In this document: positions 5,956 to 11,302 of the stretch, piece after piece | Layout of the letters: every line of letters starts with the position of its first letter | How positions within the stretch are numbered: the first letter of the stretch is position 1 | From: an uncultured Lachnospiraceae bacterium | Lineage (GTDB): Bacteria; Bacillota; Clostridia; Lachnospirales; Lachnospiraceae | NCBI GenBank assembly: GCA_910587305.1 | Contig: CAJUKV010000076.1 | Span: forward strand, 1-11,302 | Direction: 5' to 3' | Length of the DNA: 11,302 nucleotides | The notes under the pieces: model-generated | Seen by the model: the letters and a program-made list of their open reading frames with translations, nothing else | Database searches by the model: none | Told to the model about the DNA's origin: nothing | Made by a program: the position numbers and the translations under genes

Positions 5956-6840
5956 ATGAGCTTTATATCCTATTTAATTAATGGAATCAGTTTGGGAAGT
6001 GTATATGCCATTATAGCCTTGGGCTATACCATGGTGTATGGTATTGCTAAAATGTTGAACTTTGCCCATGGAGACGTCATTATGGTGGGCGGTTTTACCA
6101 TATTTTTTGCGGTCAGCATGCAGGGGCTGCCTTCCATGGTGGGAATCCTGCTGGCAGTAGTGCTGTGTACCCTGCTTGGCATAACCATTGAGTACATCGC
6201 CTACAGACCCTTACGGCAGGCCGCCTCATCCCTTGCCGTCCTCATTACGGCAATTGGCGTCAGCTATTTTCTCCAAAACATGGCGCTGCTTATCTTTGGG
6301 GCGAATACAAAAGCGTTTACTTCCGTAGTTACCGTTCCGGCCATCAAGCTGGCGGAAGGACAGATTATGATTTCCGGTGAAACAATTGTAACCATCATTT
6401 CCTGTATTATTATTATGGCGGGGCTGACTTTATTTATCAATAAGACGAAGGCGGGACAGGCCATGCTGGCTGTTTCGGAGGATAAAGGGGCCGCACAGCT
6501 TATGGGAATAAATGTCAATGGAACCATATCCCTTACCTTTGCCATAGGCTCGGCGCTGGCGGCTATTGCGGGAATGCTCCTTTGTTCGGCGTACCCTTCC
6601 CTGACGCCATATACCGGCTCCATGCCCGGTATCAAAGCCTTTGTCGCGGCGGTTTTCGGGGGAATCGGTTCGATACCCGGAGCGCTGATTGGCGGAATTG
6701 TTCTTGGGATTATCGAGATATTGGGAAAAGCATATATTTCATCTCAAATGGCAGACGCCATTGTATTTCTGGTACTGATTATAGTCCTTCTTGTGAAACC
6801 CACAGGTATTTTGGGTAAAAAGATTCAGGAAAAGGTTTAA
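5956..6840 (+). CDS. livH: Branched-chain amino acid ABC transporter permease LivH
   Basis: LivH is one of the two membrane subunits forming the translocation path of the LIV importer. The 294-residue protein is very hydrophobic, with about eight predicted membrane segments. Family motifs: the N-terminal GISLGSVYAIIALGYTMVYG (10-29), NFAHGDVIMVGGF (35-47), and the cytoplasmic coupling loop AVSEDKGAAQLMGINV (172-187), which contacts the ATPases; the C terminus ends VKPTGILGKK as in other LivH proteins. An in-frame ATG at 5944 would have no properly spaced ribosome binding site, so I choose ATG 5956, with GGGGG at 5946-5950 five bases before it and an N terminus like E. coli LivH. livM starts 12 bases after the stop. 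Confidence 0.95.
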   Translation: MSFISYLINGISLGSVYAIIALGYTMVYGIAKMLNFAHGDVIMVGGFTIFFAVSMQGLPSMVGILLAVVLCTLLGITIEYIAYRPLRQAASSLAVLITAIGVSYFLQNMALLIFGANTKAFTSVVTVPAIKLAEGQIMISGETIVTIISCIIIMAGLTLFINKTKAGQAMLAVSEDKGAAQLMGINVNGTISLTFAIGSALAAIAGMLLCSAYPSLTPYTGSMPGIKAFVAAVFGGIGSIPGALIGGIVLGIIEILGKAYISSQMADAIVFLVLIIVLLVKPTGILGKKIQEKV

Positions 6841-6852
6841 GGGGGGATTAAA

Positions 6853-7917
6853 ATGAAAAGACTTAAGCTTAGTAAAAATGTCAAAGACAATCTCATCACT
6901 TATGGCATTGTCATTCTTGCCTATGTGTTCATGCAGATTATGATAAATACAGGACATATTTCCAGTCTGTTACAAGGTCTTTTGGTTCCTCTGTGTGTTT
7001 ATGTGATTCTTGCGGTATCCCTTAATCTGACCGTGGGTATTCTTGGAGAGCTTAGTCTTGGGCATGCGGGTTTTATGTGTGTTGGCGCTTTTGCAGGAGC
7101 CTTTTTTTCAAGATATATGGAAAATATAATTGAGGTAAGCCTTCTGCGTTTTGTGATAGCCATCATAATTGGCGCACTTTCAGCCGGAATCATAGGGTTT
7201 TTAATTGGAATGCCGGTTCTTAGGCTGCGGGGCGATTATTTGGCGATTGTTACCCTTGCCTTTGGGGAAATTATCAAAAACATTATCAACGTCCTGTATA
7301 TAGGCAAGGACAGCAACGGTTTACATTTTTCCATGAAGGATTCCATGTCTTTAGGGCTTTTGGAGGATGGTGACGTGATTATCAACGGCGCTCAGGGAAT
7401 CACCGGAACGCCCAAGGACGCCACCTTTACCATTGGCATTGTGCTGATTATTATCACGCTGGTTATCGTATTAAACCTGATTCATTCAAGAGACGGCCGC
7501 GCAATTATGTCCATCAGGGATAATCTGATTGCCGCCGAATCAATTGGCATTAATATCACCAAATATAAGCTGATGGCCTTTTCGGTATCCGCGGCCCTTG
7601 CAGGTATGGCTGGCGTGCTGTATTCCCACAACTTAAGCAGCCTGATGGCCACGCCCAAAAACTTTGGCTATAATATGTCCATCATGATACTTGTATTTGT
7701 GGTTTTAGGCGGAATTGGAAATATCAGGGGGTCCATCATTTCAGCGGTAATCTTAACGCTTCTCCCGGAGCTTTTAAGGGGCCTTAGCAATTACCGTATG
7801 CTGATTTATTCTATCATCTTAATTGTTATGATGCTCTTTAACTGGAGCCCCAAGCTGATAAACTTAAGAAAGAAATATTCCTTGAGGCGGTTATTTCAGA
7901 AAACCGGGGAGGTATAG
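6853..7917 (+). CDS. livM: Branched-chain amino acid ABC transporter permease LivM
   Basis: LivM is the second membrane subunit, pairing with LivH. The 354-residue protein has a short basic N terminus (MKRLKLSKNVKDN) then multiple hydrophobic segments. Family blocks: LNLTVGILGELSLGHAGF (57-74), RGDYLAIVTLAFGEI (126-140), a soluble loop with NGAQGITGTP (178-187), and the coupling loop GRAIMSIRDNLIAAESIGIN (215-234). GGGGGG at 6841-6846 lies 6 bases before the ATG. Its stop TAG (7915-7917) overlaps or nearly touches the livG start, so livM and livG are probably translationally coupled. Confidence 0.95.
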   Translation: MKRLKLSKNVKDNLITYGIVILAYVFMQIMINTGHISSLLQGLLVPLCVYVILAVSLNLTVGILGELSLGHAGFMCVGAFAGAFFSRYMENIIEVSLLRFVIAIIIGALSAGIIGFLIGMPVLRLRGDYLAIVTLAFGEIIKNIINVLYIGKDSNGLHFSMKDSMSLGLLEDGDVIINGAQGITGTPKDATFTIGIVLIIITLVIVLNLIHSRDGRAIMSIRDNLIAAESIGINITKYKLMAFSVSAALAGMAGVLYSHNLSSLMATPKNFGYNMSIMILVFVVLGGIGNIRGSIISAVILTLLPELLRGLSNYRMLIYSIILIVMMLFNWSPKLINLRKKYSLRRLFQKTGEV

Positions 7918-7922
7918 TGAGT

Positions 7923-8684
7923 ATGGCAGCATTATTGGAAGTAAAAAATTTAGGGATTTCCTTTGGGGGCCTCAGGGCGGTGGACGACTTTAACGTTACC
8001 ATAAAAAAAGGTCAGCTTTACGGTTTGATTGGGCCCAACGGAGCAGGAAAAACTACGGTTTTTAACCTGCTTACAGGCGTATATAAACCTAACGAAGGTA
8101 TTATTACGCTGGATGGTATGAATATTACCGGATTAAAGACAATAGAAATTAATAAGGCAGGTATTGCAAGGACTTTCCAGAACATCAGACTGTTTAAGGA
8201 GCTTAGCGTAATAGACAATGTAAAGGCAGGACTTCACAATCACTATAAATACTCCACCATTGAGGGGATTTTACGGCTTCCAAATTATTTCAAAATGGAA
8301 AAGGCCATGACCGAAAAGGCTATGGAGCTTTTAAAAGTCTTTGAACTTGAAGGCGAAGCAGATTATCTGGCCGCCAACCTTCCATATGGAAAGCAGCGTA
8401 AGCTTGAGATTGCCCGGGCGCTGGCCACGGAGCCTAAATTGCTTTTGCTTGATGAACCTGCCGCCGGTATGAATCCTAATGAGACAATGGAACTCATGGA
8501 TACCATACGTTTTGTGCGGGATAACTTTGATATGACGATACTCTTAATCGAGCATGATATGAAACTGGTTTCCGGTATCTGTGAAGAACTTACCGTACTC
8601 AATTTCGGCCGCATACTGGCGCAGGGCGCAACCAGCACGGTGCTGAACGACCCCCAGGTTATTACGGCATATTTAGGCGAATAG
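7923..8684 (+). CDS. livG: Branched-chain amino acid ABC transporter ATP-binding protein LivG
   Basis: LivG is one of two ATPases that drive uptake. In the 253-residue product: Walker A GPNGAGKTT (37-45), Q-loop Q86, the signature LPYGKQRKLE (153-162; LivG proteins typically have this YG-Q form rather than LSGGQ), Walker B LLLLDEP (173-179), AAGMNP after it, and switch histidine H211 (LLIEHDM). Two starts are possible: GTG 7917, sharing a base with the livM stop, and ATG 7923. The ribosome binding site GGGGAGGT (7906-7913) is 9 bases from ATG 7923 but only 3 from the GTG, so I prefer the ATG; the GTG adds two residues. A 128-base gap separates it from livF, unusual for an otherwise tight operon. 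Confidence 0.94.
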   Translation: MAALLEVKNLGISFGGLRAVDDFNVTIKKGQLYGLIGPNGAGKTTVFNLLTGVYKPNEGIITLDGMNITGLKTIEINKAGIARTFQNIRLFKELSVIDNVKAGLHNHYKYSTIEGILRLPNYFKMEKAMTEKAMELLKVFELEGEADYLAANLPYGKQRKLEIARALATEPKLLLLDEPAAGMNPNETMELMDTIRFVRDNFDMTILLIEHDMKLVSGICEELTVLNFGRILAQGATSTVLNDPQVITAYLGE

Positions 8685-8716
8685 GCAGTTTTTAACAATT
8701 GCAAGTAAACGGAAAC

Positions 8717-8772
8717 AGTTCGGCCTTTGGTTTCACGGACGTTGCAGCAAGTGCAAAGCCCAGGGCTGAACT
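8717..8772. repeat. Imperfect inverted repeat in the livG-livF spacer
   Basis: AGTTCGGCC (8717-8725) and GGCTGAACT (8764-8772) pair over 9 bp with one G-U. Inside, CTTTG and CAAAG and then CAC and GTG can extend the stem with bulges. No T tract follows, so it is not a normal terminator. The whole 128-base spacer (8685-8812) has no reading frame with a ribosome binding site. It could be an RNA processing or stability element, or a small interspersed palindrome. Confidence 0.55.
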
Positions 8773-8812
8773 TTACGGTAAAAGGACTTTTGCATGATGG
8801 AGGATAAGAGAT

Positions 8813-9523
8813 ATGGCGATGCTTGAAATAAAGGATCTGGAAGTATATTATGGAATGATTCAGGCCATAAAGGGAGTGTCTTTTGAGGTGAATGAGGGAG
8901 AGGTTATTGCTTTGATTGGAGCCAATGGCGCCGGAAAGACAACAATTCTTCATACAATTACCGGACTTTTAGAAGCGAAAAAAGGCTCTGTTTTTTTTGA
9001 TGGCAAAGATATTACCAAAACGCCCGCCCACAAGATTGTATCTATGGGGATGGCGCATGTGCCGGAAGGGAGGCGCGTGTTTGCAAACCTCTCTGTTTTG
9101 CAGAACCTGAAAATGGGCGCTTATACCCGAAAAGATAAGGAGGAAATAGCAAAAAATCTTGAAACGGTATATAAACGGTTTCCAAGGCTTCAGGAACGGC
9201 AGAATCAGCTTGCGGGCACTTTAAGCGGTGGTGAGCAGCAGATGCTTGCTATGGGCCGGGCGCTTATGTCCCAGCCCAGAATTATTTTAATGGATGAACC
9301 CTCTATGGGGCTTTCACCAATCTTTGTAAATGAAATTTTTGATATTATCAAGAAAGTAAGCGCCGGAGGGACTACAGTGCTGCTGGTAGAGCAAAATGCC
9401 AAAAAAGCGCTTTCCATCTCAAACAGGGCTTATGTACTTGAAACAGGAAAGATTGTGTTAGAAGGTAAGGCAAACGATCTTCTTAACAATGATTCTATTA
9501 AAAAGGCTTATCTCGGAGAGTAA
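8813..9523 (+). CDS. livF: Branched-chain amino acid ABC transporter ATP-binding protein LivF
   Basis: LivF is the second ATPase and pairs with LivG. In the 236-residue product: Walker A GANGAGKTT (36-44), AHVPEGRRVF (81-90) in place of a classical Q-loop, signature LSGGEQQ (137-143), Walker B IILMDEP (157-163), and LVEQNA (191-196), where glutamine 194 stands at the usual switch-histidine position; E. coli LivF has the same VEQNA, so this is a family trait and not a defect. The C terminus KKAYLGE is also characteristic. GGAGG at 8799-8803 is 9 bases before the ATG. It completes a full J-H-M-G-F set. No terminator is seen before the next gene, 85 bases on. Confidence 0.95.
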   Translation: MAMLEIKDLEVYYGMIQAIKGVSFEVNEGEVIALIGANGAGKTTILHTITGLLEAKKGSVFFDGKDITKTPAHKIVSMGMAHVPEGRRVFANLSVLQNLKMGAYTRKDKEEIAKNLETVYKRFPRLQERQNQLAGTLSGGEQQMLAMGRALMSQPRIILMDEPSMGLSPIFVNEIFDIIKKVSAGGTTVLLVEQNAKKALSISNRAYVLETGKIVLEGKANDLLNNDSIKKAYLGE

Positions 9524-9608
9524 AGCAGGGCCTGCGTCCTAATTTGTACATGACGTATTTGTGCCCCGTCTCAAAGTTATGGGCTGTTGGAAGCATGGAG
9601 GATTTAGT

Positions 9609-10232
9609 ATGAAGGAAAAAATTGTGATTACAATTGCCAGACAATATGGCAGCGGCGGACGTACCGTAGGGAATATGCTTGCTGAGAAAATGGGGATTCA
9701 CTTTTATGACAAGGAGCTTATGAAACTAGCTTCCGAGGATAGCGGCATTAATGAGGCCCTTTTTGCGAATGCGGATGAAAAGGTGAAAAGCACCCGGCTT
9801 TTTAAGGTGGCGCACAGCATATACCGGGGAGAGCTTATTCCGCCGGAAAGCGATGATTTTGTTTCCACCCAGAATCTGTTTAATTACCAGGCAAAAATTA
9901 TCAAAGAGCTTGCGAAGGAGGAATCCTGTGTGATTGTGGGACGCTGCGCGGATTTTATTCTCAAAGATTATGATAATGTGCTTAGTGTGTTTATCCATGC
10001 GCCTCATGAGTATTGCATGGAGCAGGCGGCAAAAAAGCACAGTATGCCTTCTAAGGAATTAGAACGATTTATTCTCAAAACGGATAAGCACAGAGCGGAA
10101 TATTATAAATATTATACAGGCAGAGAATGGACGGACGCGCGTAATTATGATTTGTGCTTAAACAGTTCCAAGCTGGGATTTGAGAGATGCGTAGATGAAA
10201 TTGTTTCTTATATTAATGTACGCTTTAAGTAA
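9609..10232 (+). CDS. Cytidylate kinase-like family protein
   Basis: A 207-residue protein of the cytidylate-kinase-like family (Cytidylate_kin2 type), distinct from housekeeping Cmk. It starts with strand KIVITIAR, then a P-loop variant RQYGSGGRTVG (11-21) instead of the standard GxxGxGK[ST], followed by FYDKEL (32-37), IVGRCADFIL (109-118), a lid-like region TDKHRAEYYKYYTGREW (158-174), and NYDLCLNSSKLG (179-190). These blocks suggest a nucleoside-monophosphate kinase fold; substrate and activity are unproven. The frame is open back to GTG 9561, but GGAGG (9597-9601), 7 bases before ATG 9609, and the conserved MKEKIVITIARQYGSGG N terminus decide the start. It follows livF by 85 bases with no clear terminator, so it may be read with the liv operon, although no functional link is evident. 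A nested terminator follows. Confidence 0.85.
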   Translation: MKEKIVITIARQYGSGGRTVGNMLAEKMGIHFYDKELMKLASEDSGINEALFANADEKVKSTRLFKVAHSIYRGELIPPESDDFVSTQNLFNYQAKIIKELAKEESCVIVGRCADFILKDYDNVLSVFIHAPHEYCMEQAAKKHSMPSKELERFILKTDKHRAEYYKYYTGREWTDARNYDLCLNSSKLGFERCVDEIVSYINVRFK

Positions 10233-10257
10233 TCTGAAAAACAATAACTGGTTTTAT

Positions 10258-10336
10258 TGAAAATCACCTTTCCTGATCCGTAAAAGGGCTTAACGCCTTT
10301 TTATAGGGTAGAAAGGTGATTTTCATTATTTTTTTG
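10258..10336. terminator. Nested terminator structure after the kinase-like gene
   Basis: TGAAAATCACCTTTC (10258-10272) and GAAAGGTGATTTTCA (10311-10325) form a perfect 15-bp outer stem followed by a T-rich stretch (10326-10335). Inside lies a second hairpin, AAAAGG (10282-10287) and CCTTTT (10296-10301), with its own T run. The right-hand T tract points to the plus-strand gene as client, although the outer stem could also act on minus-strand transcripts reading past lexA. Confidence 0.82.
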
Positions 10337-10346
10337 CAAAACTTTC

Positions 10347-10393
10347 AAAAAATTCTATAGACAAATCCTATGGATAAATCCTACGGATTATAG
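10347..10393 (-). terminator. Probable lexA terminator containing a 13-bp tandem repeat
   Basis: On the minus strand, just after the lexA stop, CTATA (complement of 10389-10393) can pair with TATAG (complement of 10355-10359), followed by a TTTTTT run (complement of 10347-10352). The enclosed loop is a 13-bp tandem repeat, AAATCCTATGGAT (10363-10375) and AAATCCTACGGAT (10376-10388), differing at one base, each able to form an ATCC-NNN-GGAT mini-hairpin. The outer stem is short, so termination is inferred from position and the T run. Confidence 0.45.
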
Positions 10394-10398
10394 GCTTC

Positions 10399-11016
10399 TT
10401 AATGAAAGACACGAAATACGCCAAAGACTCTGCCCAAAATCTGACAGTCGTCCACAATAATTGGCTCCATCGTATCATTTTCAGGTTGGAGACGAATGTG
10501 GCCTTCTTCTTTATAAAAGGTCTTAACCGTAGCGGAATCATCAATAAGGGCTACCACCATATCGCCATTGCTGGCCGTACTACAGGCATTGACAAAAATT
10601 CTGTCTCCATTTAAAATGCCCGCATTAATCATAGAATCCCCCTTGACATTTAAAATAAAGGACTCTCCATGAGGAACTAGCTCAGCGGGAACAGGAAAAT
10701 AACTTTCAATGTTTTCTTCCGCGAGAATGGGCGTACCGGCCGCAACCTGGCCAATTATCGGCAGACTTACCATTTCGGTACGCATCATCTGGAAGCTGTC
10801 GTCGCAGATCTCTATTGCTCTTGGCTTGGTTGGATCCCTTCGGATATAGCCATTTTTCTCAAGAGTTTCCAGGTGGGAGTGGACAGAAGAGGTTGACTTT
10901 AAGCTGACAGCCTCGCAGATTTCTCTGACAGCGGGGGGATAACCCCGTTTTAAAATTTCTTCCTTAATATAATCTAATATTTCCTGTTGCTTACTGCTGA
11001 TTTTACCGTATCCCAT
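10399..11016 (-). CDS. lexA: LexA repressor, self-cleaving SOS regulator
   Basis: LexA represses DNA-damage genes and cuts itself when activated by RecA. The 205-residue protein has an N-terminal winged helix-turn-helix (about 1-70, with PPAVREICEAVSLKSTSSVH as the HTH), a linker, and an S24 peptidase domain. The cleavage site is Ala93-Gly94 (VAAGTP), the nucleophile is Ser128 (KGDSMI) and the general base is Lys165 (ATVKTFY), so it should be cleavable. The frame is open 19 codons further upstream, but AAGGAGG (complement of 11023-11029), 6 bases before the ATG at 11014-11016, and the conserved start MGYGKISSKQQEIL fix this start. SOS-box-like sites at its promoter indicate autoregulation. 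It points toward the kinase-like gene and is an isolated transcription unit here. Confidence 0.97.
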   Translation of the reverse strand: MGYGKISSKQQEILDYIKEEILKRGYPPAVREICEAVSLKSTSSVHSHLETLEKNGYIRRDPTKPRAIEICDDSFQMMRTEMVSLPIIGQVAAGTPILAEENIESYFPVPAELVPHGESFILNVKGDSMINAGILNGDRIFVNACSTASNGDMVVALIDDSATVKTFYKEEGHIRLQPENDTMEPIIVDDCQILGRVFGVFRVFH

Positions 11017-11082
11017 GCTTATCCTCCTTGACCGAAATTGTTTTAATTTAATTTTACACAATTGTTTGCCCATATAGTCGTT

Positions 11083-11157
11083 TCAAATATCTCATGACAA
11101 TTCAAATATTCCGATGAAATCAAATATCCGATAAAATTTCACATATCTTATGAACCG
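11083..11157. repeat. Four degenerate 18-19-bp tandem repeats in the lexA leader
   Basis: Units begin TCAAATAT or TCACATAT at 11083, 11102, 11120 and 11139, each followed by a C- and ATGA/ATAA-like half; spacing is 19, 18 and 19 bases. Read on the lexA strand each ends in a GATATTTGA-like block. They lie between the predicted lexA transcription start (about 11172) and the gene, within the untranslated leader. Function is unknown; either an operator array or an RNA feature would fit. Confidence 0.7.
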
Positions 11158-11178
11158 TTACAAAATATTATTTTATTA

Positions 11179-11207
11179 AGTATAACATAAAAATGTGCGC
11201 TTGGCAA
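11179..11207 (-). promoter_or_regulatory. lexA promoter
   Basis: On the minus strand TTGCCA (complement of 11202-11207) and TATACT (complement of 11179-11184) are 17 bases apart, with a TG extending the -10 (TGTTATACT). The start is predicted near 11172, giving a long leader of about 155 bases. The -35 overlaps an SOS-box-like sequence. Confidence 0.8.
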
Positions 11208-11231
11208 ACATATATTCCAAATATTTGTTCG
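11205..11231. promoter_or_regulatory. LexA operator (SOS box) and a second weaker box
   Basis: On the minus strand CGAACAAATATTTG (complement of 11218-11231) matches the B. subtilis LexA box CGAACRNRYGTTYG at 13 of 14 positions. Directly adjoining it, CAAACATATATTCC (11205-11218, plus strand) matches at 11 of 14 and overlaps the lexA -35 at 11205-11207. Together they form a plausible tandem operator for lexA autorepression, and could also control a divergent gene to the right of the window. Confidence 0.72.
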
Positions 11232-11302
11232 ATTTTTTATTCCAAAAGTTACTTTTCACGGGGTGGGGAAATAAGGCATAATGACCAGGGGCTTATGTAA
11301 GC
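11232..11302. other. Right-edge sequence, no gene recognised
   Basis: The last 71 bases include a G-rich stretch (11259-11269) and a CATAAT (11278-11283) that could be a plus-strand -10, but no good -35 is seen. An ATG at 11281 stays open to the edge for only seven codons and lacks a clear ribosome binding site. Nothing can be called. Confidence 0.3.

Noticed and set aside
9181..9420. LivF seemed to lack the switch histidine (VEQNA instead of an H) and a standard Q-loop
   Set aside because: E. coli LivF has the same VEQNA sequence, so this is normal for the family and not a loss of function.
11017..11073. 19-residue N-terminal extension of LexA
   Set aside because: The AAGGAGG site inside the extension is placed for the downstream ATG, and known LexA proteins begin near MGYGKISSKQ-like sequence.
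1..11302. CRISPR arrays, tRNA or rRNA genes, insertion sequences, prophage or defence genes
   Set aside because: None was seen on either strand; the few repeats are too short or too few for a CRISPR array, and all genes are housekeeping or transport.

Overview
This window looks like an ordinary chromosomal segment of a Firmicute of the class Clostridia, most likely a Lachnospiraceae-type gut anaerobe. The inference rests on the rpmA-obg-yhbY-nadD-yqeK-rsfS gene order, strong AGGAGG-type ribosome binding sites, a ribosomal protein L27 with the Firmicute FFAHKKG junction, a Gram-positive-type lipoprotein binding protein, a B. subtilis-like SOS box before lexA, and moderate G+C with A/T-rich intergenic DNA. 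Genus cannot be fixed from sequence reading alone.

Region 1 (1-3820) is housekeeping. It holds the 3' part of rpmA with its terminator, then obg (ribosome-assembly GTPase), yhbY (CRM-domain RNA binder), nadD (NAD synthesis), yqeK (HD hydrolase, probable Ap4A hydrolase) and rsfS (ribosome silencing factor), all on the plus strand with mostly short gaps. The exception is the 132-base yhbY-nadD gap, which holds two copies of a palindromic 36-bp element around a third hairpin; the tail of the second copy supplies the apparent nadD ribosome binding site. A strong terminator usable in both directions closes the cluster.

Region 2 (3848-4069, minus strand) is a small DUF378 membrane protein, convergent to rsfS and divergent from region 3.

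Region 3 (4247-9523) is a complete branched-chain amino acid (LIV/HAAT-type) ABC importer: livJ (binding lipoprotein) from a TTGACA-N17-TATGAT promoter and a structured leader, then a terminator hairpin, a second promoter, and livH-livM (permeases) and livG-livF (ATPases). This layout should let the cell make more binding protein than membrane complex. A 128-base structured spacer separates livG from livF. A cytidylate-kinase-like gene (9609-10232) follows without an obvious terminator between and may be co-transcribed.

Region 4 (10258-11302) holds a nested terminator, then lexA on the minus strand. Its promoter (TTGCCA-N17-TATACT, extended -10) overlaps one SOS-box-like sequence and abuts a 13-of-14 match to the B. 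subtilis LexA box, and its roughly 155-base leader carries four degenerate 18-19-bp tandem repeats. The last 70 bases hold no recognisable gene.

I do not see a novel multi-gene system. The unexplained parts are all non-coding: the palindromic repeats before nadD, the lexA leader repeats, the livG-livF spacer and the livJ leader.
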